Shown here one piece after another: positions 1 to 6,297 of a stretch of 37,734 nucleotides of DNA. Location: contig JAEWNN010000029.1 of NCBI GenBank assembly GCA_023457035.1, positions 1 through 37,734 of the forward strand, in the 5' to 3' direction. A model generated the notes under the pieces. The model was not told the DNA's origin. It was given only the letters and a program-made list of their open reading frames with translations, and ran no database searches. Source of the stretch: Verrucomicrobiota bacterium. Lineage in GTDB: Bacteria > Verrucomicrobiota > Verrucomicrobiia > Opitutales > Opitutaceae. Position 1 is the stretch's first letter; every line of letters begins with the position of its first letter. A program made the position numbers and the translations under genes.

Positions 1-1278
1 GCGCGTTGGCTGCGCGAGTTCGCCGTGCGCCGGCTGGCGGACCATGCCTTGTTCGAGCGCACCCTGTCCTCCGCGCTGGCCGGGGAAGCCCGCCGCGCCG
101 AGGAGGCTTTGGCCGCCGCCGAGGAGCGGCTCACCGCCGACGGCGAGCCGTGCCTGCCCCATGTCGCCGAACTGCTGCGACTGGTCGCGGGGCACCGGCG
201 CGTGCTCGAGGCCGTGGCGGGCGCGGACTCGGCGCCGCTGCGCCGGCTGGGCACGCGGGTGGTCGAGGTGGGCCTGGCGGGGCTGGCGGAACATGCGCGC
301 CGCACCGGGGACGACGCGGCCGTGCTGCCGTGGCTGCTGCATCTCGCCTCCTGGCCGGCCGAACCGGAGCAACGCCGTCGTGCGGTGGCGGATGCGGGCG
401 CGGTCTGGGCGAAGCTTGCGGCGGCGATGCTCGCCGCCGGTTCCGGGGCCCCCGCCAGCCGCCACGAGGCGACGCTGCGAATCTGTGCCGAGACGCTGGT
501 GCCGGCCGTGGAGCAGTTTGCGTGGGACGACCGCGTGAAGGCGGCATATCGCCAGCGGGTCGCCCAGCGGTTGCGCGAGCTCGCCCGCGAGGCGTGGTTG
601 GAGCTCGGCGAGTTCGAGGTCACCGCCCAGGCGTGTGTTCTCGCCGCCGAACTGCTCGACGAGGAGTCGAGCGCGCTCGTGGTCCGCGAGCGCCGGCAGC
701 TGTGGCAGCAGTTCCAGCGGGCGCAGAACGGCGTGCTAACGCTCGAGTTCAATGGCGCACGCCTCGAGATCGATTCCCGGCGGCTGCGTCTCGATGCGCG
801 TGAGTGGCCGATCGCCGCGCTCAACGGGCTGCGCTTCGGAGTGGGGGAGGGCCTCGGCGGGCACGGGCCGCAGATCGCCTGGTATGCCGGGCGCGATGCC
901 GTGGTGCTCGATGCCGTCACCTGGTTCGATCCGGTCGACGGCGGGGCGGAGCGTTTCCGGCAGGTGGTCGAGGCCCTCGATGCCTGCGTCATCCCCGCGC
1001 TGGCGGCGCGGATCGTCGAGCGCGTGCGCAGCGGGCAGTCGGTCGTCATCGGCCAGTCGGCCCTGCGGCCCGAGGGATTCGTTTTCCAACGACGCCCCGG
1101 CCAGCTCGCCCCCGCCGAGGTCGTGCCGTACGCCCGCCTCACCCAGCGCGTCGAGGGCGGTGAACTCGTCCTCGGCCAGCTCGACGACCCTGCCGCCGCC
1201 GCGCACTTCCCCCTCGCGACGACGTGGAACGCCGTCGCGATGGCCGAGGTGCTCACCCGCCTGGCCGAGACCGAGTGA
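1..1278 (+). CDS. Unrecognised protein, 5' end outside the window
   Basis: The reading frame is open from the first base, so the start lies upstream; about 425 residues are visible. The N-terminal ~230 residues are rich in Ala, Arg, Glu and Leu and look all-helical. From about residue 240 (NGVLTLEFNGARLEI) the composition changes to alternating strand-like segments, with an aromatic stretch (QIAWYAGRDAVVLDAVTWFDP) and the ending FPLATTWNAVAMAEVLTRLAE. No signal peptide, membrane segment or catalytic motif can be seen in the visible part. I do not recognise the family and assign no function. The stop codon TGA is followed directly by a REP palindrome, which probably forms the 3' end of the transcript. 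Confident as a coding gene (long frame, typical third-position GC), not as to role. Confidence 0.75.
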   Translation, partial: ARWLREFAVRRLADHALFERTLSSALAGEARRAEEALAAAEERLTADGEPCLPHVAELLRLVAGHRRVLEAVAGADSAPLRRLGTRVVEVGLAGLAEHARRTGDDAAVLPWLLHLASWPAEPEQRRRAVADAGAVWAKLAAAMLAAGSGAPASRHEATLRICAETLVPAVEQFAWDDRVKAAYRQRVAQRLRELAREAWLELGEFEVTAQACVLAAELLDEESSALVVRERRQLWQQFQRAQNGVLTLEFNGARLEIDSRRLRLDAREWPIAALNGLRFGVGEGLGGHGPQIAWYAGRDAVVLDAVTWFDPVDGGAERFRQVVEALDACVIPALAARIVERVRSGQSVVIGQSALRPEGFVFQRRPGQLAPAEVVPYARLTQRVEGGELVLGQLDDPAAAAHFPLATTWNAVAMAEVLTRLAETE

Positions 1279-1410
1279 GTGGCGGGGTGCTTCAGCCCCC
1301 CCGCCGACTGGCTCTGTCCGCCGCGCATGCCGCGAATCGCAGCCCTCGGCTCCGCAGTATGCACGCCGCCGGGCCCAAGCCTGCCGGCCCGGGCTGAACC
1401 GCCGGGCCAC
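1279..1410. repeat. REP pair (BIME), G-stem plus C-stem
   Basis: Two palindromes face each other. The left, 1279-1305, reads GT, then GGCGGGG, loop TGCTTCAGC, then a C-run closing to GCC. The right, 1386-1410, is inverted: GGCCCGG, a loop close to GCTGAAGC, then CCGGGCC and AC. The ~80 bp between contains the box TCGCAGCCC shared with other copies. The element starts at the base after the upstream stop codon. A further partial arm (CAGCCCGGGCCACG) follows at about 1415-1428. Confidence 0.85.
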
Positions 1411-1493
1411 GTATCAGCCCGGGCCACGTCGTGGGGGCGGCACGTTCTGTTTCGAGGTGGGATTTCCCCGCCGGGCGGGATTTGGTCTTCGCC

Positions 1494-1907
1494 ATGGATG
1501 TCACCCAACTTCCCTTCAACGCCCTGATCGGGGTCGGCCGCGGGGCCGACGGTGCACTCCTGCTGCCGGCCGGCCCGCAGTACGGCAACCACCTCGGCAC
1601 GGTCCACGCCGGCGCGCTGCTCACGCTTGCCGAGGCGGCCAGCGGCGATTTTCTCCTGCGGGAGTTTGGCGACCTCGGGTTTCCGGTGGTGCCGGTCGTA
1701 CGGCGGATGGAGGCGAAGTTCCGCAAGCCTGCGCAGGGCGCGATCCGCGCCACGGCGACGCTGGCGCCCGAGGCGAAGGCGGAGTTCCACGTCGCGCTCA
1801 CCGGCAAGGGCCGCGCGCTGCTCGCCGTGGTCGTCGAGGTGCACGACGAGTCCGGCACCCACGCGCTTTCCGCGACCGTCGAGTGGTTCGTGGCGAAGCG
1901 GGAGTAG
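1494..1907 (+). CDS. Hotdog-fold thioesterase-like protein (DUF4442/PaaI type)
   Basis: 137 residues. The segment QYGNHLGTVHAGALLTLAE resembles the HGG-type active-site helix of PaaI/DUF4442 hotdog proteins (here VHAGAL), followed by the expected strands (VPVVRRMEAKF, AIRATATL, GRALLAVVVEVHD, LSATVEWFV). Such proteins hydrolyse acyl-CoA or bind acyl groups; the substrate cannot be read from sequence. The frame is open further upstream, to 1431 and beyond, but that part runs back towards the REP element, and MDVTQLPFNALIGV is the natural domain start, so 1494 is preferred. It appears to be a single-gene unit between a REP pair and a palindrome-rich gap. The fold assignment is fairly sure; enzymatic activity is inference. 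Confidence 0.7.
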   Translation: MDVTQLPFNALIGVGRGADGALLLPAGPQYGNHLGTVHAGALLTLAEAASGDFLLREFGDLGFPVVPVVRRMEAKFRKPAQGAIRATATLAPEAKAEFHVALTGKGRALLAVVVEVHDESGTHALSATVEWFVAKRE

Positions 1908-1964
1908 GGCGGGGCGCGTCACTCCGGGACCCAGCCCTGTGCACGGTTCGTGCGGCTGCAACTT

Positions 1965-1995
1965 CGAGTTTGTCACGTATTACGTGACAAACTCG
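1965..1995. promoter_or_regulatory. 31-bp perfect palindrome
   Basis: Arms CGAGTTTGTCACGTA and its exact complement are separated by one T. It lies 57 bp after the thioesterase stop and about 135 bp before argH. No T-run follows, so it is not a standard terminator. It is AT-richer than its surroundings. It could be a dimeric repressor operator or an interspersed palindromic element; sequence alone does not decide. Confidence 0.6.
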
Positions 1996-2013
1996 GGAAC
2001 GTGACGCGCGTCA

Positions 2014-2083
2014 CCGGACCGGTTACAGGTCACCGCTCACCGTCCACAGGCAACCGGCTACCGTCCACCGCTCACCGGTCCGG
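2014..2083. repeat. Inverted repeat around degenerate CACCG repeats
   Basis: CCGGACCGGT (2014-2023) and its complement ACCGGTCCGG (2074-2083) enclose about 50 bp of imperfect short repeats of the CACCGCTCACCGTCC type. It lies 47 bp upstream of argH. No function is evident; it may be a leader structure or a degenerate mobile repeat. Confidence 0.4.
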
Positions 2084-2130
2084 CACCTTTCCCGTTGCCA
2101 CTCCGGGGCGGGAACCGTTGCTTCTCGCGC

Positions 2131-3534
2131 ATGGCCAAGCCTTCCCAAGCCACCTGGGGCGGCCGCTTCTCCAGCGGTCCCGCCGACCTGATGCTCCGCT
2201 TCAGCGAGTCCGTGTCGTTCGACCAACGCCTCGCGCCGTTCGACATCGCGGGCAGCAAGGCCCACTCGGCCATGCTGGCGCACGTCGGCATCCTCACGTC
2301 GGCCGAGCGCGACGCCATCCACAAGGGGCTCGACGTCATCCTCGCCGAGATCGAGGCGGGCAAGTTCGTGTGGGACACGAAGCTAGAGGACGTGCACATG
2401 AACATCGAGCAGGCGCTCAAGCAGCGCGTGCCCGCCGCCGCCAAGCTCCACACCGCCCGCAGCCGCAACGACCAGGTGGCGACGGACATGCGGCTCTATT
2501 TCAAGCACGCCTGCCGCGAGATCGCCGTGCGCCTGCGCGCGCTCCAGCGCGTGCTCGTCGACCTCGGCCACCTGCACCAAGCCGTCTACATTCCCGGCTA
2601 CACGCACCTCCAGCGCGCGCAGCCGGTCTCGATCGCGCACCACCTGCTCGCCTGGGTCGAGATGATCGGGCGCGATGTGCGCCGCTTCGAGGAGGTCGCC
2701 GCGCACGCCAACGTCTGCCCGCTTGGCGCCGGTGCGATCGCCGGCACCACGCTGCCCATCGACCGCGAGTTCGTGGCGAAACAGCTCGGCTTCGTCGACG
2801 CCAAGGGCCGCCCTCAGGTCACGCCTAACAGCATGGATACCGTGGCCGACCGCGACCTCTTCCTCGAGTTCGCGTCCGCCGCCGCCATCGCCGGCGTGCA
2901 TTTCTCGCGCATCGCCGAGGACCTCATCCTCTGGAGCTCGGCCGAATTCCGCTTCATCGACCTGCCCGACGCCTTCTGCACCGGCTCCAGCCTGATGCCG
3001 CAGAAGAAGAACCCCGACGCCGCCGAACTGCTCCGCGGCAAGAGCGGTCGCCTCGTGGGCAACCTCCAGACGCTGCTCGTGCTCGTGAAGGGCCTGCCGC
3101 TCACCTACAATCGCGACCTGCAGGAGGACAAACCGCCGCTCTTCGACAGCCACGACACGCTCGTGATCTGCGCCGAGGTGCTCGCCGGCACGCTCGCCGG
3201 CGCGAAGGTGCGCGCCGACGCCTGCGCCGCCGCGGTGGCCGACCCGCTCCTGCTCGCGACCGACCTCGCCGACTACCTCGTCGACCGCGGCGTGCCGTTC
3301 CGCGACGCGCACCACGCCGTGGGCGCGCTCGTGAAATGCGCCGAAGGCCTCGGCGTGCCGCTGCCCGAGGTGCCGCAGGAGGAGGCGCAGAAGATCCACG
3401 CCGAGTTCGCGAAGGACTGGCCGACCGTCTTCAACCTTGGCCGCGCGATGCTCGCCCGCCGCGGCACCGGCATGCCCTCGCCCAAGCAGGTGAAGCAGCA
3501 ACTCTCCCGCTGGCGCAAAGCGCTCGCGGAGTGA
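2131..3534 (+). CDS. argH: Argininosuccinate lyase
   Basis: 467 residues, the usual ArgH length. It cleaves argininosuccinate to arginine and fumarate, the last step of arginine biosynthesis, in the cytoplasm as a homotetramer. Visible family features: N-terminal WGGRFSSGPADLMLRFSES; HTARSRNDQVATDMRL; GYTHLQRAQPVSIAHHLLAW; and the fumarase/lyase superfamily signature GSSLMPQKKNP at residues 285-295 with the mobile-loop catalytic serine. The start at 2131 (MAKPSQATWGGRF) matches other ArgH proteins; the frame continues upstream to 2095 but those residues are not ArgH-like. It stands alone, without other arg genes. Its last ~80 bp plus 45 bp of flank are duplicated at 5511-5635, although the gene itself is intact. 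Confidence 0.96.
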   Translation: MAKPSQATWGGRFSSGPADLMLRFSESVSFDQRLAPFDIAGSKAHSAMLAHVGILTSAERDAIHKGLDVILAEIEAGKFVWDTKLEDVHMNIEQALKQRVPAAAKLHTARSRNDQVATDMRLYFKHACREIAVRLRALQRVLVDLGHLHQAVYIPGYTHLQRAQPVSIAHHLLAWVEMIGRDVRRFEEVAAHANVCPLGAGAIAGTTLPIDREFVAKQLGFVDAKGRPQVTPNSMDTVADRDLFLEFASAAAIAGVHFSRIAEDLILWSSAEFRFIDLPDAFCTGSSLMPQKKNPDAAELLRGKSGRLVGNLQTLLVLVKGLPLTYNRDLQEDKPPLFDSHDTLVICAEVLAGTLAGAKVRADACAAAVADPLLLATDLADYLVDRGVPFRDAHHAVGALVKCAEGLGVPLPEVPQEEAQKIHAEFAKDWPTVFNLGRAMLARRGTGMPSPKQVKQQLSRWRKALAE

Positions 3535-3579
3535 GGGGCGCGTGAAGACCGGAACCGGAAGCGACAGAAGGTAACGAAG
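3456..3579. repeat. Direct repeat copy 1: argH 3' end plus flank
   Basis: This 124-bp stretch covers the last 26 codons of argH, its stop and 45 bp beyond. It recurs at 5511-5635 with two substitutions and one inserted G. The part after the stop (AGCGACAGAAGGTAACGAAG) belongs to an interspersed repeat family also seen in the opposite orientation at 4110, 5975 and 6181. Confidence 0.92.
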
Positions 3580-3623
3580 TGAACGAAGGAACCCAGAGAA
3601 GCGAAGTTCGCGGAGGCATCCGT

Positions 3624-3809
3624 GTGCTCAGCTGGGTGTTCGCGGGTCTCGTCGTTGCCGGCCTGCTTGCCCTGGTTTTTCTCCTGCCGCTCGTCGGGGC
3701 GATCGTCTTCCTTGTACTGCTCGTTGCCGCTGCTGGAATCGTGGCCAAGCAGGAAGGGGCGAGGAAAGGCGTGATCTGCTTCGTGAAAGAGATTCTCTTC
3801 GGCTGGTGA
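3624..3809 (+). CDS. Small membrane protein
   Basis: 61 residues with GTG start. About 45 consecutive hydrophobic residues (WVFAGLVVAGLLALVFLL then VGAIVFLVLLVAAAGIVA) form two predicted transmembrane helices, followed by a short basic tail ending KEILFGW. GTG at 3624 is chosen because GGAGG lies 8-12 bases upstream. An in-frame GTG at 3579 would add 15 polar residues, but these are encoded by interspersed repeat. It lies within the segment bounded by the duplicated argH tails. No family is recognised. Confidence 0.5.
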   Translation: MLSWVFAGLVVAGLLALVFLLPLVGAIVFLVLLVAAAGIVAKQEGARKGVICFVKEILFGW

Positions 3810-3865
3810 GCCGTGAATGACCAGCGGCGCCGACGAAGCGGCGCCCTCCAACGGAAATACTGGCG

Positions 3866-4075
3866 ATGTACTGGAACCGGTTGATTATTGGACTCGTGGT
3901 TGTGCTCTACAGCCTGCTGGTTCTTGCCTTCGAATATGGGCTTGTTCCGCGAAGCTGGACCCGTGTGACGTGGATCCGGCAGCGACCGACTCAAGGTGGA
4001 AGTCACAGATGGAAGATCATTGGTCCACTTCTCATTGTTTGGGGCGTGTATCTGATTGTGACGTCATCACGGTGA
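3866..4075 (+). CDS. Small membrane protein, two predicted helices
   Basis: 69 residues. An N-terminal helix (LIIGLVVVLYSLLVLAFEYGL), a polar loop with several Arg (SWTRVTWIRQRPTQGG) and a C-terminal helix (IIGPLLIVWGVYLIVTSS) suggest a two-pass inner-membrane protein. It follows the previous small membrane gene by 56 bp in the same direction. The codons are markedly less GC-rich than the neighbouring housekeeping genes, consistent with acquired DNA. Not recognised; it could also be a chance frame. Confidence 0.4.
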   Translation: MYWNRLIIGLVVVLYSLLVLAFEYGLVPRSWTRVTWIRQRPTQGGSHRWKIIGPLLIVWGVYLIVTSSR

Positions 4076-4423
4076 TTGGATCGCGTGGTGTTTTCAGAAG
4101 CGCTCTTCTCCGTCCTTCGTGACCTTCGCTCCCTTCTGTCGCCTTCCGTTTCCGAATGTCCGCCGCTGACTCACAGGCCCACGCTTCCGCTCCTGCCGCC
4201 GCGATGCCGCGGGCAACGCGGTCCACCTTGGTCTGCACTCATGTGCGAGGTTCACCAGCCTGCGGAACTCCATAGAAATGGTTCGTCTTTCCAGCCCGTG
4301 ACCGGTTGGAATCTCACGTCTCCGCGATGTTCGGTGGCCAGCAACAACACCGCCGCCGTCATCGTTCGCAGCCTGGAGGCACTGTTTCCGGCGGCGAAAC
4401 CGAAGACTGGAAAGGCCTGAACT
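4076..4423. other. Gene-poor spacer before the RhuM gene
   Basis: About 350 bp. It contains an interspersed-repeat copy at about 4110-4152 (CCTTCGTGACCTTCGCTCCC, then a TTCTGTCGCC motif) and otherwise nothing recognisable. Open frames across it give no family resemblance. It probably holds the promoter for the gene at 4424. Confidence 0.45.
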
Positions 4424-5467
4424 ATGACCGACACGCTGTCCGTCCCCGATCCCGATCAGCAGCCGTCTCGCGTGGTGCTCTATCAGGGCGCTGACGGCAA
4501 GGTGACGGTCAACGTGCTCTTCGCGAAGGACAATTTTTGGCTGTCCCAGAAGGTCATGGCGGACCTGTTCGGCGTGAAGCCGCCTGCGATCAGCAAGCAC
4601 CTCAAGAACATCTTCGAGAGCGGCGAACTGGTGGAGTCGGCAGTTGTTTCCAAAATGGAAACAACTGCGGCCGATGGGAAGACCTACGGCGTTGCCTACT
4701 ACAATCTCGATGCCGTGATCGCGGTGGGCTACCGGGTCAATTCGCTCAAGGCGACGCACTTCCGCATCTGGGCCACGAACACGCTGCGCGAGTTCATCGT
4801 GAAGGGCTTCGTCCTCAACGACACGCTGCTCAAGAACGGCCGGGCTTTCGGTCGGGACTATTTCGACGAGCTGCTGGAGAAAATTCGCGAGATCCGGGCC
4901 AGCGAGCGCCGCGCCTACCAGAAGATCGCGGACGTTTTCGAGCAGTGCAGCAGCGACTACCGGAAGGACAGCGAGGAGACGCAACTCTTCTACAAGATCG
5001 TCCAGAACCACCTGCACTTCGCGACCACGGGCAGGACCGCCGCCGAGATTGTCCACGAGCGGGCCGACAGCGAAAAGCCCTTCATGGGCCTCACGACGTG
5101 GAAGAACGCCCCGCATGGCAAGGTGCTCAAGACCGACGTCGGCGTGGCCAAGAACTACCTCAACCAGTCCGAGGTGGAGAAACTGAACCGGCTCGTGACG
5201 ATGTTCATCGATTTCGCGGAGATGCGGGCGATGAACCGCCAAGTGATGTCCATGCAGGACTGGCTCGCGCAGGTGAAGCGGTTCCTCGATTTCAACGAGC
5301 AGCAGGTCCTCGAGAACGCCGGCCAGATTTCGCACGAGATGGCGCTGCTCAAGGCCCATGCCGAGTACGAGAAGTACCGGGTGAAACAGGACCGGGAGTA
5401 CCTGTCGGATTTCGATCAGGCTTTTGCCCGCTACCTCAAGGGCGGCGACCAGCCCAAGAAGGATTGA
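4424..5467 (+). CDS. RhuM-family protein
   Basis: 347 residues, typical full length for the Virulence_RhuM family, named after a gene in a Salmonella pathogenicity island. The N-terminal third carries a winged-helix-like segment (FWLSQKVMADLFGVKPPAISKHLKNIFESGEL), then the family hallmark TTAADGKTYGVAYYNLDAVIAVGYRVNS and FRIWATNTLREFIVKGFVLND. The middle and C-terminal parts are helical and charged (KIVQNHLHFATTGRTAAEIV; LDFNEQQVLENAGQISHEMA). Members are common in mobile elements and defence islands, often near restriction-modification genes; their biochemical role is not established. The gene lies between the two argH-tail copies. It has an exact internal palindrome at 4640-4668. Family assignment is firm, function open. 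Confidence 0.88.
   Translation: MTDTLSVPDPDQQPSRVVLYQGADGKVTVNVLFAKDNFWLSQKVMADLFGVKPPAISKHLKNIFESGELVESAVVSKMETTAADGKTYGVAYYNLDAVIAVGYRVNSLKATHFRIWATNTLREFIVKGFVLNDTLLKNGRAFGRDYFDELLEKIREIRASERRAYQKIADVFEQCSSDYRKDSEETQLFYKIVQNHLHFATTGRTAAEIVHERADSEKPFMGLTTWKNAPHGKVLKTDVGVAKNYLNQSEVEKLNRLVTMFIDFAEMRAMNRQVMSMQDWLAQVKRFLDFNEQQVLENAGQISHEMALLKAHAEYEKYRVKQDREYLSDFDQAFARYLKGGDQPKKD
4640..4668. promoter_or_regulatory. 29-bp perfect inverted repeat inside the RhuM gene
   Basis: GCAGTTGTTTCCA and its exact complement are separated by AAA, within the codons for SAVVSKMETTA. The AT-rich hairpin contrasts with the surroundings. It may be an mRNA structure or protein-binding site, or a by-product of the family's conserved peptide. 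Confidence 0.5.
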
Positions 5468-5510
5468 GCCATGACCCGCGCCGCTTCCGCACCTTCCGCC
5501 GAGGCGTGCG

Positions 5511-5635
5511 CCGCCGCGGCACCGGCATGCCCTCGCCCAAGCAGGTGAAGCAGCAACTCTCCCGCTGGCGCAAAGCGCTGGCGGAGTGAGGGGGCGCGGG
5601 AAGACCGGAACCGGAAGCGACAGAAGGTAACGAAG
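5511..5635. repeat. argH: Direct repeat copy 2: orphan argH 3' end
   Basis: This 125-bp copy matches 3456-3579. It encodes the ArgH tail GTGMPSPKQVKQQLSRWRKA and a stop, but no ArgH body precedes it, so it is a remnant. The 3' boundary at 5635 is also where the broken DUF1016 gene begins. Confidence 0.9.
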
Positions 5636-5791
5636 AGCCCCGATGATATCCCAGTAGAGCCGCAGCAGCTCGTGGTTCACGCGGGCGGCGGCGATGAGCT
5701 GGGCGGAGCGGACGCGCGCCTTCAACGCAGTGATCCAGACGGCGTAGCCGGTAGGCAGACGCAGGGCGCGAGCGGACTTCGCAGGTTTCAT
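5636..5791 (-). pseudogene. Broken DUF1016 (YhcG-type) gene, N-terminal fragment
   Basis: Reading down from ATG at 5791, about 50 residues match the start of the DUF1016 N-terminal domain: YAVWITALKARVRSAQL, then AAARVNHELLRLYWDI. The family pattern is a Y-x2-hydrophobic start, IK-x-R-I, AQ, and VN-x-EL-x-LYW-x-IG. The similarity stops at 5636, exactly where the second argH-tail copy begins, and the frame then runs into repeat sequence. Full proteins are about 350 residues with a C-terminal PDDEXK-type nuclease-like domain, which is absent here. DUF1016 genes are frequent in defence islands. So this is a remnant cut off by the rearrangement that produced the duplicated argH tail. The family call rests on a short match. 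Confidence 0.65.
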
Positions 5792-5799
5792 GACCGGGC

Positions 5800-6297
5800 A
5801 AACGAGGGTTGCGCGGGGGGCGAGTGCAGGAAGCTGAGACGCGAGGCGCCGCGAGGGCAAGGGCGCAGGGGTTCCGCGCAACCGGTTTCGCTCGCGCCAA
5901 ACGCGGTCGGCGGCGCGTCGGTGTGGAGGCGAGGTCCGGCCCCACGGTTGCAGCGCCGGGTCGCTCGTCTTCTCCTCCGTCCTTCGTTCGCTTCGTTTCC
6001 TTTTGTCGTCTGTTCCGGTGTAGCCCGAGGTAGGAAGCCCAATCCCAGATTTGAACCACAGAGTGCACGGAGAGCACAGAGACGGGAAGAGGCTCGACCT
6101 CGGTGTCCTCTGTGCCCTCTGTGGTGAAATTCTGCTCCAGCTTTTTGGTCCCTGATTTCCTGTGTTCCAGATTCTCCGACTCCGCCCTTCGTTCTCTTCG
6201 TTTCCTTCTGTCGTCCGTTTCCCGCTTCCTGCCTCGCTTCCGTTCCTGATTTCCTGAGTTCCGCATTCTGCTCCTCCGTCTCTTCCGCCGTCCCCGC
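5800..6297. repeat. Gene-free region of interspersed repeats upstream of mutL
   Basis: Two copies of a pyrimidine-rich repeat of the type CCTTCGTTCTCTTCGTTTCC lie at about 5975-6012 and 6181-6222. Between them is an imperfect hairpin: arms 6055-6081 and 6099-6125 (ACCACAGAGTGCACGG against CCCTCTGTGGT, 22 of 27 positions pairing). Translated, these give the familiar spurious peptides FTTEGTEDTE and KETKRTK. No gene is supported here. Confidence 0.7.

Noticed and set aside
4094..5881. A 595-residue minus-strand frame across the RhuM gene
   Set aside because: Only the first ~50 residues after 5791 have meaning (DUF1016 fragment); the rest is antisense to the argH-tail copy and the RhuM gene.
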